This document shows, piece after piece, positions 24,243-32,286 of a DNA stretch of 49,765 bases. Numbering within the stretch: the first letter of the stretch is position 1; every line of letters begins with the position of its first letter. Position numbers and translations under genes: made by a program. The stretch is from Planctomycetota bacterium (GTDB lineage Bacteria > Planctomycetota > J058). The notes below the pieces were generated by a model. That model saw only the letters and a list, made by a program, of their open reading frames with translations. It had not been told where the DNA came from and did not search any database. The DNA lies in the NCBI GenBank assembly GCA_023954375.1, contig JAMLIC010000062.1:1-49765 (forward strand), in the 5' to 3' direction.

Positions 24243-25520
24243 TCAGAACCGCTGCGGGGGCCCTGGCTGGGCCGGGGCCACGGTCCGCTCGGGGAGGTCG
24301 GGGATGCGGTCGACGACGGGCTGCCCCTGCACGAGCACGAGCAGCGGGCGCGACGTGGGCTCCAGCGGCGGGCCGCTCCACACGACGACGTCCGCGTCGC
24401 GCTCGGGCGCCAGGAGGCCGGTGCGCTCGAGGCCCAGGATCATCGCCGGCGCGAGGGTGACCGCGCGCAGGGCGGCCGCGGGGTCGAGGCCGTAGCGCAC
24501 GGCCATCATGGCCTGCGCCCGCAGGTCGTCCTCGTCCTCGCGGTCGGCGGCGGTCAGGCAGAAGCGCACGCCGGCGGCGTGGAGCATGGCCGGCGTGGCC
24601 AGGGCCGGGTCGTTGCCCTCGCCGGTGAAGGCGCGCCAGCCGCGCGGCCGGTCGAACACGGGGCCGAAGATCACCGCCACGCCCCGCGCCTTCACCAGGT
24701 CGAGGACGTGGCGGACCTCGGTCGCCTCCTCGAGCACGAACGAGACGCCGGCCTCCTCGGCGAGGCGCAGGGCGGTCTCGATGTCCCCGCGCGTGCGCGC
24801 CTGGATGCGCAGGGGGCGGTCGCCCTCGAGCACCTCCGCCAGCGTCGCGCCGGCCGGCCCTTCGAGGGTCCCGGCCCGCGCCCGCGCGAAGGCGTCGCGG
24901 AACACCCACACGCCGCCCATGCGCGTCGTCGGGCGGCGCGTCAGGTGGTCGATCGTCCCCCAGGGGCCCCGGTTGCGCGCGCCGCGGCGCCACGCCTCCG
25001 GCCCGAGCGTGGCCTTCACCGCGCCCTCGGTCTCGACGACGCGCCCGCGCGCCGGCCCGCCCGTGCGGACGATCGTCGCCTTGCCGCCGATCACGCTCTC
25101 GGGCGACGCGGCGACGCACACCGTCGTGACCCCGCGCTCGGCCAGGCGGCGCCACACCGGCGCGTGCAGGTCGACCTCGTCGAGCACCCGCAGGTGGGGC
25201 ACGACCTCGACCTCCTGCTCGGCCCACGACCCCGGGGTCGCCAGGCCGGCGGCCGACATGGCCTCGATCAGGCCGGGGGTGACCTCGGCGCCGGGGACGG
25301 CGACCACGCGCGCGTCGGGGCCGAGGCGCCCGGCGACGTCGGCCCAGGTGCCCACGGCGACGACGCGCTTGCCGCGGACGACGACGGCGCCGTCGGGCAG
25401 GGCCTCGCCGTCGCCCACGTGCACGACGCCGCGCAGGACCACCGGGGGCGGGCCCTCGTCCTGCGCCCGCGCGGGGGCGGCGAGGAACGCGGCGATCGTC
25501 AGGGCGAGGAGGGACCTCAT
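24243..25520 (-). CDS. Exported amidohydrolase-fold protein, metal ligands degenerate (array gene 3)
   Basis: 425 residues with signal peptide (LLALTIAAFLAAPARAQ). The N-terminal strands read VVLRGVVHVGDGEALPDGAVVVRGKRVVAVG. The metal-site position is VTPGLIEAMSAAGL, lacking both His. Later come ERGVTTVCVAASPESVIGGKATIVRTGG and LRIQARTRGDIETALRLAEEAGVSFVLEEATE. There the familiar VHAHRADDI...LEHGTE of active imidazolonepropionase-like enzymes has lost its His residues. The strand-8 segment is VRFCLTAADREDED instead of LSSDHP. The C-terminus ALRAVTLAPAMILGLERTGLLAPERDADVVVWSGPPLEPTS is well kept. Its ATG overlaps the stop of gene 2. The closest relatives are probably exported planctomycete amidohydrolases; the substrate, if any, is unknown. 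Confidence 0.85.
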   Translation of the reverse strand: MRSLLALTIAAFLAAPARAQDEGPPPVVLRGVVHVGDGEALPDGAVVVRGKRVVAVGTWADVAGRLGPDARVVAVPGAEVTPGLIEAMSAAGLATPGSWAEQEVEVVPHLRVLDEVDLHAPVWRRLAERGVTTVCVAASPESVIGGKATIVRTGGPARGRVVETEGAVKATLGPEAWRRGARNRGPWGTIDHLTRRPTTRMGGVWVFRDAFARARAGTLEGPAGATLAEVLEGDRPLRIQARTRGDIETALRLAEEAGVSFVLEEATEVRHVLDLVKARGVAVIFGPVFDRPRGWRAFTGEGNDPALATPAMLHAAGVRFCLTAADREDEDDLRAQAMMAVRYGLDPAAALRAVTLAPAMILGLERTGLLAPERDADVVVWSGPPLEPTSRPLLVLVQGQPVVDRIPDLPERTVAPAQPGPPQRF

Positions 25521-26665
25521 GGACGCTCCTCCCCCGCGCGGTGCACCCGCCGGCCGAGGACCCAGGTCTCGAGGACGCGCGAGGACAGGTCGAGCGGCGG
25601 CCCGTCGAGCAGGACCATGTCGGCGTCCTTTCCGGGCGCGAGCGTGCCCACCCGCTCCTCGGCGCCGAGCGCCCGCGCCGCGCCGCGCCCGAGGGCGTCG
25701 AGCGCCTGCGCCGGGTCGAGGCCGTAGCGCACGGCGAGGGCCGCCGTGAGGCGCAGCCCTTCCACCGGGCCGTCCGGCGCCTGGCTCGTGAACAGCACCG
25801 GCACCCCGGCGGCGGCGAGGCGCGCCGGCACGCGCAGGGCGCGCTCGGGCGTCGTCAGCCCGAAGGGGCCGACGACGGTCGGCGCGCCGCCGAGGAGGTC
25901 GCGCGCCTGCTCGGCGTCGAGGGCGCTCGGGTCGAAGCCCTCCGCCAGGCGGTAGGTGACGCGCAGCCCCAGCGGGAGCGTGATCCCCCGCGCCTGGTCG
26001 AGGTCGACCGGGGTGGCGACGGTGAACAGGCCGGCCAGGTCGCCGCGGGCGAAGGCGGCCAGGAGGTCGCTCGGGTCGACCTCGTGGGGCGCCCGGCGCT
26101 GGTGCGCCTCGGTGATCGCCTTGCGCAGGAGGGCCACCGCGCCCGAGCGCGCCGTCGGCGGGCGGTCCTGGCGCAGGACCGACGGGCCGAGGGCCAGCTT
26201 GGCCACCGGGTCGACGCCCAGCGGGACGCCGGTCGTCTTGAGGACCTGCCCCGCGCCGCCGAAGAGGCTCCCGTCACCCAGGGTCACGAGCGCGGTCGTC
26301 ACCCCGGCCGCGCGGGCGCGGGCGAGGTCGCGGTGCTCGGGGTCGAGCGCCCCGTCGATCGTCAGGTCGCGGTCGAGCGCGAGCGCCACCTCGTCGCGCT
26401 CGCGGAGGCCCAGGCCCGTGCAGGGGTCGACGAAGCCGGGGACCAGCCAGGCGCCCGGCCGCTCGACGAGCGGGACGCCCACCGGCACCTCGATCATGTG
26501 GCCGACCGCGACCACCCGGCCGTCGCGCACGAGGACGACCGCGTCGGCCAGGGGCGGCGCGTCGGCGGCGGTCACGACGTGGCCGGCCCGGATGGCGACG
26601 TCCTGCGCCGCCGCCGGGGCGGCGGCGAGCAGGAGCAGGGCCAGGAGCGCGCCGGCGGTCGTCAC
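25517..26665 (-). CDS. Exported amidohydrolase-fold protein, metal ligands degenerate (array gene 2)
   Basis: 382 residues from the GTG at 26665, chosen because a signal peptide (AGALLALLLLAAAPAAAQ) begins there; the open frame extends further upstream but only as antisense-like sequence. VAIRAGHVVTAADAPPLADAVVLVRDGRVVAVG leads to WLVPGFVDPCTGLGL, where both metal His are missing. ARAAGVTTALVTLGDGSLFGGAGQVLKTTGVP follows. The middle part is short compared with genes 3 and 4. Strand 8 reads VPVLFTSQAPDGP. The C-terminal block LGAEERVGTLAPGKDADMVLLDGPPLDLSSRVLETWVLGRRV is intact. The stop overlaps the start of gene 3 by four bases. A small hairpin covers its only ribosome-site-like bases. Confidence 0.83.
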   Translation of the reverse strand: MTTAGALLALLLLAAAPAAAQDVAIRAGHVVTAADAPPLADAVVLVRDGRVVAVGHMIEVPVGVPLVERPGAWLVPGFVDPCTGLGLRERDEVALALDRDLTIDGALDPEHRDLARARAAGVTTALVTLGDGSLFGGAGQVLKTTGVPLGVDPVAKLALGPSVLRQDRPPTARSGAVALLRKAITEAHQRRAPHEVDPSDLLAAFARGDLAGLFTVATPVDLDQARGITLPLGLRVTYRLAEGFDPSALDAEQARDLLGGAPTVVGPFGLTTPERALRVPARLAAAGVPVLFTSQAPDGPVEGLRLTAALAVRYGLDPAQALDALGRGAARALGAEERVGTLAPGKDADMVLLDGPPLDLSSRVLETWVLGRRVHRAGEERP

Positions 26666-26666
26666 G

Positions 26667-26684
26667 CCCCGCAGTCTAGCGGGG
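26667..26684 (-). promoter_or_regulatory. Hairpin abutting the GTG start of array gene 2
   Basis: CCCCGC (26667-26672) pairs with GCGGGG (26679-26684) one base before the start codon. On the transcript it would bury the only G-rich bases that could bind the ribosome, so it could lower translation or act as an internal terminator. Confidence 0.35.
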
Positions 26685-26724
26685 ACCACCGACAGCCTCG
26701 TTCGGGTTCCATTCGGGTGACACC

Positions 26725-28107
26725 TCACGGCGCCCTCCGCCACGCGACGTGGCCGTCGACGATCACGACCTCGGCCGCCGGCGCCGTGGCCAGGGGCGCG
26801 CGCCCCAGGATCACGAGGTCGGCGTCGTAGCCCGGCGCGACCCGCCCGAGGCGGTCGCCGAGGCCGAGGAGGTCGGCGGCGCGGGCGGTGATCGCCTCCT
26901 CGGCCGCGGCGCGGTCGAGGCCCCTCGACGCGGCGAGGGCCGCCGCGAGCTCGACGAAGCGGCTCGCCGCGAGGTCGCCCGTGCCCAGCGCGAACGGCAC
27001 CCCCCGCCGCTGGAGCGCGCCGGCGAGGTCGGCGGCGAGCTCCGGCGGCCGCGCGCGGCGGTCGCCGGGCGGGAGGGGGTCGCCGAGGACGACCTTCGCC
27101 TCGCGCGCGGCGAGGAGGTCGGCGACGCGGTGGGCCTCGAGGCCGCCCTCGATGATGACGTGCTGGACGCCCTGCTCGCGGGCGAGCTCGAGCGCGGCGA
27201 CGATGTCCTCGGCGCGCTGCGCGCGCACGCGCAGCGGCAGCTCGCCCTCGAGCACGCGCCCGAGCAGCGCGGCGACGCGATCCGGGTTCGGGCGCCGCGG
27301 GCGCTCGCCCTTCTTCGGCTCGGCGCCCTGGGCCTGGGGCGCCGAGGGCGGCGTCGGCGCCGGCTCCGGCCGCGGCGGGCCGCGGCGGCGCGGGCGGGGC
27401 GGGTCGGGCTCGGCGACGGTCGGGGCGCGCGAGGGGCTGCCGACCGGCGCCACCCCGCCGCGCGAGTCGACGGGCGCGGCGTCGGCGCCCACCTCGGCCG
27501 CCCACTTCTTCAGCGCCTCGTCGTAGTCGGCCTGGGCGTCGCGGTAGCGGCGGGCGGCGTCGAACGCGCGCCGCAGGTCGCCCCAGGCGTTGATGCGCGC
27601 CAGCGGTCCCGCGTCGAGCTCGCCCACGCCGGTGACGACCGCCGCCTCCTCGGCGACGACCACGTCCTTCAGCGCCGCGCCCGGGCGCAGCTTGACGACG
27701 CTGCCCGCCCCGAGCACGCCCGCCCCGTTGCCGCGGGGCGAGAGGAACACGGTCGTGACGCCGTTGCTGAGGGCGTCCTCGAGCGCGTGGCGGTCGTGCG
27801 GGTCGAACCCATCGACGCCGCGCCCGAGCGGGTCGGCGCCGGACACGCCCGCCCAGGCGTCGATCCGCCCGGGGACGACGAGCGCCCCGCCCGCGTCGAG
27901 GCGCGGCGCCCCGCGCGGCGCGCGCGCGTCGCGCCCCACCGCGCGGACCTTGCCGCCCGCCACGACGATCGTCACCGCGCCCTCGTGGCCGGCGACGCGG
28001 GCGTTGGTGACGACGAGGCTGCCGCCGCGCGCGTCCTCCTGCGCGGCCAGGCCGCCGGCGAGGAGGAGCGTGGGCAAGGCCAGGAGCAGGGCGCGGGTCG
28101 GGGTCAT
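26725..28107 (-). CDS. Exported amidohydrolase-fold protein, metal ligands degenerate (array gene 1)
   Basis: 460 residues, first gene of the five. Signal peptide (ALLLALPTLLLAGGLAAQ), then SLVVTNARVAGHEGAVTIVVAGGKVRAVG. The metal-site position is VVPGRIDAWAGVSG, with Trp and Gly in place of the two His. LSNGVTTVFLSPRGNGAGVLGAGSVVKLRPG precedes a low-complexity Pro/Arg insert at about 205-270. Then LRVRAQRAEDIVAALELAREQGVQHVIIEGGLEAHRVADLL keeps the shape of the active-enzyme motif VHAHRADDI...VLEHGTEAH but without its His ligands. Strand 8 is VPFALGTGDLAAS, and the C-terminus has LGLGDRLGRVAPGYDADLVILGRAPL. The preceding gene hpnG lies on the same strand but is separated by a large hairpin, so transcription of the array probably begins here. 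Confidence 0.85.
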   Translation of the reverse strand: MTPTRALLLALPTLLLAGGLAAQEDARGGSLVVTNARVAGHEGAVTIVVAGGKVRAVGRDARAPRGAPRLDAGGALVVPGRIDAWAGVSGADPLGRGVDGFDPHDRHALEDALSNGVTTVFLSPRGNGAGVLGAGSVVKLRPGAALKDVVVAEEAAVVTGVGELDAGPLARINAWGDLRRAFDAARRYRDAQADYDEALKKWAAEVGADAAPVDSRGGVAPVGSPSRAPTVAEPDPPRPRRRGPPRPEPAPTPPSAPQAQGAEPKKGERPRRPNPDRVAALLGRVLEGELPLRVRAQRAEDIVAALELAREQGVQHVIIEGGLEAHRVADLLAAREAKVVLGDPLPPGDRRARPPELAADLAGALQRRGVPFALGTGDLAASRFVELAAALAASRGLDRAAAEEAITARAADLLGLGDRLGRVAPGYDADLVILGRAPLATAPAAEVVIVDGHVAWRRAP

Positions 28108-28182
28108 CGGCCCCAGAGGCTAAATGGAAACCGGGCCGGGCTCAACATGGGGCGGGCGGGGCGGGTCGGACGCAGGCCAAGA

Positions 28183-28275
28183 CAGGACCCGGAGGACACG
28201 GAGGTCAACGGAGGCCACGGAGTTCTCTCGAGGGCCTCCGTGCCCTCCGTTCGCCTCCGTGTCCTCCGTGTCCTG
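28183..28275. repeat. Large inverted repeat of ACGGAGG units between hpnG and the amidohydrolase-fold array
   Basis: Arms of about 40 bp (28183-28222 and 28235-28275) are complementary with only a few mismatches and are themselves built from short ACGGAGG-type units about nine bases apart. It lies about 20 bases past the hpnG stop and about 75 bases before the array's first start, so it may end hpnG transcription. No gene is present in the 188-base gap. Confidence 0.75.
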
Positions 28276-28295
28276 TCCTTCTTCTTCCTACCTAC

Positions 28296-29036
28296 CTACG
28301 AACCCCTCCCCACCTCTCGCAGCACCCCCTCCACCGCCCGCGCCAGCGCCGCCTGCGCCGCGCCGAAGGTCCGCGCCACGCGCGGCAGGGCGGTGATCGT
28401 GCCCGGGTTGGCGACGAGCTGCCGCAGGAGGCGCAGCGTGCGGGGGCGCCCCACGGGGTCGAGGGCCGAGGTGAGGTCGGGCAGCGACTCGTCGTACGCG
28501 TCGCACACGACGCGCAGGCAGGCGGCGGGCAGGTCCTGCGCGAGCGCCGCCTGCGCCGCCCAGTAGGACTCCATCTCGACGACGGCGGCGCCGGTCCGCT
28601 CGAACAGGGCGCGCTTCTCGGCCGCCGTGCTCACCACCCGTTCGACCGTCACGGCGGCCGCGCGCGGGTGCCCGACCAGCCAGTCCCCGAGCGGACCCCC
28701 GGGCGGGCAGGCGAGGGCCTCGCCGGCCCCGTCGCGCACCAGGCGCTCGCAGACGACCACGTCGCCGGCTCGCAGCGTCGCGGCCAGCGCGCCGGCCACC
28801 CCGGCGTGCAGGAGCGCCCGGGGCGGGTCGGCCGCCAGCGCGTCGATCGCCCGCCGCGTGGCGTCGCCGCCGATCCCGGTCCAGCCGGCGAGGACCCGCC
28901 GGCGCCCGACGCGGAACGGCCGCACCAGCGCCGGCGCCGCCAGCGGCACCGGCGGGCCGTCAGGCGCGCCGAGCAGCCGGAGGAACGGCTCGGCCTCCGC
29001 CTTCAGCGGGGTGAGGATCGCCAGGTCGACGCGCAC
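28296..29036 (-). CDS. hpnG: Hopanoid-associated nucleoside phosphorylase/nucleosidase HpnG
   Basis: 246 residues of the purine/uridine phosphorylase family. LAILTPLKAEAEPFLRLLGA, AGWTGIGGDATRRAIDALAADPPRALLHAGVAGAL and DVVVCERLV are the base- and phosphate-site strands. GAAVVEMESYWAAQAA is the substrate-binding MES motif. Assignment to HpnG rests on the tight neighbourhood: the GTG start lies 9 bases after the hpnH stop. In the known pathway HpnG removes adenine from adenosylhopane formed by HpnH, leading to ribosylhopane and then bacteriohopanepolyols. An MTA/SAH nucleosidase-type role is the main alternative. No squalene-hopene cyclase gene is in the window. Confidence 0.82.
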   Translation of the reverse strand: MRVDLAILTPLKAEAEPFLRLLGAPDGPPVPLAAPALVRPFRVGRRRVLAGWTGIGGDATRRAIDALAADPPRALLHAGVAGALAATLRAGDVVVCERLVRDGAGEALACPPGGPLGDWLVGHPRAAAVTVERVVSTAAEKRALFERTGAAVVEMESYWAAQAALAQDLPAACLRVVCDAYDESLPDLTSALDPVGRPRTLRLLRQLVANPGTITALPRVARTFGAAQAALARAVEGVLREVGRGS

Positions 29037-29045
29037 CGCCCGGCG

Positions 29046-30056
29046 CTACGAGCCGCTGAGCGCCGCCACGAGCGAGGCGCCCGGGCGCGCGAAGTGGTCG
29101 TTGACCGCCGTGGCCTCGTAGCCGCTGTGCACCATGCAGTTGGCGCACTTGGGGTTGCCGCTCTTGCAGCCGTACTGGCTCCAGTCGGTCGTCTCGAGCA
29201 GCTCCTTGTAGCTCTGCGCGTAGCCCTCCTGCAGCAGGTAGCAGGGCTTCTGCCACCCGAAGACGCTCCGCAGCGGCATGCCCCACGGCGTGCAGTCGTA
29301 CTGCGGGTGCTTGCCCTGGAGGAACTCGAGGAAGAAGGGGCTCTGGTTGAACTGCCAGCCCTTCTCCCTGTGGCCGTCGAGGATCTGCCGGAACAGCGCG
29401 ACCGTCTCCTCGCGCTGCAGGAAGAGCTCCTGCTGCGGCGCCTTCTCGTAGCTGTAGCCGGGCGAGATCATGAAGCCGTCGACGCCGAGCGCCTTCATCT
29501 CGTCGAACATGGCCCGGATCTCGGCCGGGTCCTCGCCGCGGAAGACGGTCGTGTTCGTCGTCACCTGGAAGCCGGCCGCCTTGGCCGCCTTGATCGCCGC
29601 GACCGCCTTCTGGTAGACGCCGTCGCGGCACACCATGGTGTCGTGGAGCTTCTCGGGCCCGTCCATGTGGATCGAGAAGGTGAGGTACTTCGAGGGCTCG
29701 AACAGCGAGAGCTTCTTCTCCAGCAGGATCGCGTTCGTGCACAGGTAGATGAACTTCTTGCGCTCGACGAAGCCCCGGACGATCTGGTCGATCTCCTTGT
29801 GGATCAGCGGCTCGCCGCCGGCGATCGACACCATGGGCGCGCCGCACTCCTCGATCGCGTCCCAGCACTGCTGGGGCGTGAGGCGCATGTCGAGGATCTC
29901 GTCCGGATACTGGATCTTGCCGCACCCGCCGCAGGCGAGGTTGCAGCGCAGGAGCGGCTCGAGCATGAGGACCAGCGGGTACTTCTCGCGCCGCAGGAGC
30001 CGCTGCTTGAACACGTACGCGGCCACCTGGGCCGACTGCTGGAAGTTGACTCCCAC
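29046..30056 (-). CDS. hpnH: Radical SAM adenosyl-hopene transferase HpnH
   Basis: 336 residues. The radical SAM cysteines are in LRCNLACGGCGKIQYP (Cys38, 42 and 45), followed by SIAGGEPLIHKEI for SAM contact and YLTFSIHMDGPEKLHD. The C-terminus has CTPWGMPLRSVFGWQKPCYLLQEGY and CANCMVHSGYEATAVND, strongly typical of HpnH. This enzyme joins the 5'-deoxyadenosyl radical to diploptene, the first step of hopanoid side-chain extension, at the cytoplasmic membrane. The GTG start at 30056 has AAGGAGC eight bases upstream. It is followed directly by hpnG and preceded by an exported unknown protein 97 bases away. Its presence implies the organism makes C35 hopanoids. Confidence 0.95.
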   Translation of the reverse strand: MGVNFQQSAQVAAYVFKQRLLRREKYPLVLMLEPLLRCNLACGGCGKIQYPDEILDMRLTPQQCWDAIEECGAPMVSIAGGEPLIHKEIDQIVRGFVERKKFIYLCTNAILLEKKLSLFEPSKYLTFSIHMDGPEKLHDTMVCRDGVYQKAVAAIKAAKAAGFQVTTNTTVFRGEDPAEIRAMFDEMKALGVDGFMISPGYSYEKAPQQELFLQREETVALFRQILDGHREKGWQFNQSPFFLEFLQGKHPQYDCTPWGMPLRSVFGWQKPCYLLQEGYAQSYKELLETTDWSQYGCKSGNPKCANCMVHSGYEATAVNDHFARPGASLVAALSGS

Positions 30057-30153
30057 GGGAAGCTCCTTCGAGATGCGCGAGGGGGCCCCAGGGGCCCCCC
30101 ACGCGAATGCGAGGCCCGCGCGCGCCGGCGAGACGCGCCCGTCCCGCGCGTAA

Positions 30154-30822
30154 CTACCGGACCCGGCTGGGTCCGTTGAAGATCGGGTCGCGCGGGCTCC
30201 GGTCGTTGTAGGGGTCCTCGTCGAGCCCCTCCTCGTACCAGCGGCGGCGCGGCTGCTCCACCTGGTCGACCACGATCGTGATCTGCTCCGTGTGGGCCCC
30301 TTGGTCCCGGCCGCGCACCGGCCCCCAGAAGTCGGCCCGCTGGACCGTGCCGAACACCGTCACGATCGGCTTGTTGCTCCAGACCTTGTAGAGCTGCCAG
30401 TAGAGGTCGCGGCGGCGGTTCTGGGCCTCGGTCTCGCTGAGCTGCCGGGCGCGGAGCTGCTCGGTGATCTCCTCGAGCTGCCGCTGGATGTCGCCGTAAC
30501 CCTTCTGGGCGTCGTCCCAGATCGACTGGAGGTGCGTCTCCATGCGGTTCTGGGGGATCGCGCACTTGAAGTAGGTGGTGTCGAAGAGCACGTAGCGCTG
30601 GCCGCCGAGCGTGTCGGGGCGCTGCTGCACCTGCGGCCAGATGACGGTGAGCTCGTCGGTGAAGCACACCTGCTTGCCGACGATCTTCTCGGGCTCGCCC
30701 CGGACCAGCAGGTCGAGGTCCTGCCGCATGAAGAAGAGGTAGATGGCCTGCGCGGGAGCGGCGAGCAGGAGCACGCCGAGCGGGGCCACGAGCCAAAGAC
30801 CGGTTCGCCAGGGACGGGACAC
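30154..30822 (-). CDS. Exported or membrane-anchored protein of unknown function upstream of hpnH
   Basis: 222 residues from a GTG with CGGAGG upstream. A hydrophobic N-terminal segment (GLWLVAPLGVLLLAAPAQA) is a signal peptide or anchor. Then come strands DLDLLVRGEPEKIVGKQVCFTDELTVIWP and QRYVLFDTTYFKCAIP, a charged helix (DIQRQLEEITEQLRARQLSE), and KPIVTVFGTVQRADFW. The protein ends in a Pro/Asp/Arg-rich tail. The strand pattern resembles a small barrel of the OB type, but I do not recognise the family. Two Cys, one in each barrel half, could form a disulphide. Same strand as hpnH-hpnG, so possibly co-transcribed; a role in hopanoid handling would be speculation. Confidence 0.6.
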   Translation of the reverse strand: MSRPWRTGLWLVAPLGVLLLAAPAQAIYLFFMRQDLDLLVRGEPEKIVGKQVCFTDELTVIWPQVQQRPDTLGGQRYVLFDTTYFKCAIPQNRMETHLQSIWDDAQKGYGDIQRQLEEITEQLRARQLSETEAQNRRRDLYWQLYKVWSNKPIVTVFGTVQRADFWGPVRGRDQGAHTEQITIVVDQVEQPRRRWYEEGLDEDPYNDRSPRDPIFNGPSRVR

Positions 30823-30996
30823 GGCGCCTCCGAGAAGGGCCTACGCGCGCTGTAAGTGGCGGGATTCTAGACCGTCGACGTCCGGACCGTCAACGAGATC
30901 CCGAAGAGGGCGCCCGCGGGGCTTGCGGTCGCTTCCCGTGGCCGGCCGTGGCGGCTAGAATCCGCTCGCGCCGGCACTTCCGGGGCAGGGGACGTC

Positions 30997-31614
30997 GTGG
31001 ACAGCCAGCCTCAGGACGACCCGCGCGCGCAGGCCAGGGCCGAGGACGACCGTCTCGTGGCCCGGGCGCTCGGCGGGGACGGGCAGGCCTTCGAGGCGCT
31101 CTACGAGCGCCACCGCCACACCGTCTTCAAGGTCGCCTTCGGCATGACCCGCAACCCCGAGGACGCCCTCGATATCGTCCAGGAGACCTTCCTGAAGGCG
31201 CACCGCTCGCTCGGGCGCTTCGAGCGCCGGGCGTCGGTCGTCACCTGGCTGTGCCAGATCGCCGTGCACCTGGCGATCGACCTGTCGCGCCGGCGCAAGG
31301 TCCGGCAGGCCGAGCCCCTGGACGAGCGCCTGGTCGCCGACGGCGTGGAGGGTCCCTCGCAGGGAGGGGGCCCCGCCCAGGCGGTGGCCCCGCCCCAGGG
31401 CGCCCAGGCACGCGAGCTCCAGGCCGCCCTGGACCAGGCCCTCGCGAAGCTCTCGGAGAAGCACCGGACCGTCTTCGTGCTCTACACGGTCAAGGGGCTG
31501 TCCTACAAGGAGATAGCGGACGCCGTCGGGATCTCGATCGGGACGGTCATGTCGCGGCTGTTCTACGCCCGCAAGAACCTCCAGGCGATGCTGGGCGAGT
31601 TCGCCCCGAGCTGA
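30997..31614 (+). CDS. ECF-type RNA polymerase sigma factor
   Basis: 205 residues from a GTG. Region 2 is clear: DRLVARALGGDGQAFEALYERHRHTVFKVAFGMTRNPEDALDIVQETFLKAHRSLGRFERRASVVTWLCQIAVHLAIDLSRR. A Pro/Gln-rich linker follows. Region 4 reads ALDQALAKLSEKHRTVFVLYTVKGLSYKEIADAVGISIGTVMSRLFYARKNLQ. There is no extra C-terminal domain. The next gene downstream encodes a membrane protein with a zinc-finger motif, the usual anti-sigma partner. The stimulus is unknown; the plus-strand genes downstream encode mostly exported proteins and could be part of its regulon. Regions 2 and 4 mark it as the RpoE-like group. Confidence 0.94.
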   Translation: MDSQPQDDPRAQARAEDDRLVARALGGDGQAFEALYERHRHTVFKVAFGMTRNPEDALDIVQETFLKAHRSLGRFERRASVVTWLCQIAVHLAIDLSRRRKVRQAEPLDERLVADGVEGPSQGGGPAQAVAPPQGAQARELQAALDQALAKLSEKHRTVFVLYTVKGLSYKEIADAVGISIGTVMSRLFYARKNLQAMLGEFAPS

Positions 31615-31730
31615 GCCATGGCCGGCACCGGAGCGTTTCTGGACGGACAGAATTTGGAGGCAGGGTCGCGCGTCACCCCTGGCGTGCCCCCCTCCTGAGC
31701 CCTCCCTCGAGCCCACGACGGCGACCCGAC

Positions 31731-32285
31731 ATGGACTGCACCAGCCTCCAGGCGATCCTCTCCGGCGAGCGCGCGGACGACCTCGACGTCGCCGAGTCCC
31801 AGGCCTTCGAGGCGCACCTCCGCGCCTGCGAGGGGTGCCGGGACGCCCTGGCCCGCGGCGAGGACGAGCTGGCGCCGCTCGTCGAGCGCATGGAGCCGCC
31901 GGCCCTCCCGGCCGGGGCGTGGGACCGCGTGACGAAGGCCGTCCAGGCCGACGCGGCGCGGCCGGCCCTGGTCGTGCACGGCGGGGGCGGCGGCGGGTCG
32001 CGGCTGGTGGCGATCGCGGCCGCGTTCCTCCTGGCCGTCGGCCTTGGCGCCCTCCTGCCGCTCGACCTCCTGCGGGGGCTCAGCCCGGACGGCGCGCTGA
32101 GCACGATGCCCTCGGCGCCCCCCGTGCAGCGCACCGCGCCCGACACCACCTCCGGCGGGAGGGTGAAGGGGTCGCGCGTCGAGGTGCAGGCGCTGGAGTT
32201 CGACGGTCGGCGCTTCGACGCCATGGCCCTCGTCTACGACTGCGGCGACGAGGAGGTGGTCCTGATCACGGTGCGCGACCTGTGA
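31731..32285 (+). CDS. Zinc-finger anti-sigma factor, membrane anchored
   Basis: 184 residues. The N-terminus DCTSLQAILSGERADDLDVAESQAFEAHLRACEGCRDAL contains HxxxCxxC, the zinc-binding anti-sigma motif (His about 28, Cys32 and Cys35). A single helix LVAIAAAFLLAVGLGALLPL crosses the membrane near residue 90-110. The outer part (about 75 residues) ends in strands VEVQALEFDGRRFDAMALVYDCGDEEVVLITVRDL. It lies 116 bases behind the ECF sigma gene on the same strand, matching the common sigma/anti-sigma pair. It would hold the sigma factor at the membrane until a signal acts on the outer domain. The dispersed repeat copy B begins directly after its stop. Confidence 0.85.
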   Translation: MDCTSLQAILSGERADDLDVAESQAFEAHLRACEGCRDALARGEDELAPLVERMEPPALPAGAWDRVTKAVQADAARPALVVHGGGGGGSRLVAIAAAFLLAVGLGALLPLDLLRGLSPDGALSTMPSAPPVQRTAPDTTSGGRVKGSRVEVQALEFDGRRFDAMALVYDCGDEEVVLITVRDL

Positions 32286-32286
32286 T

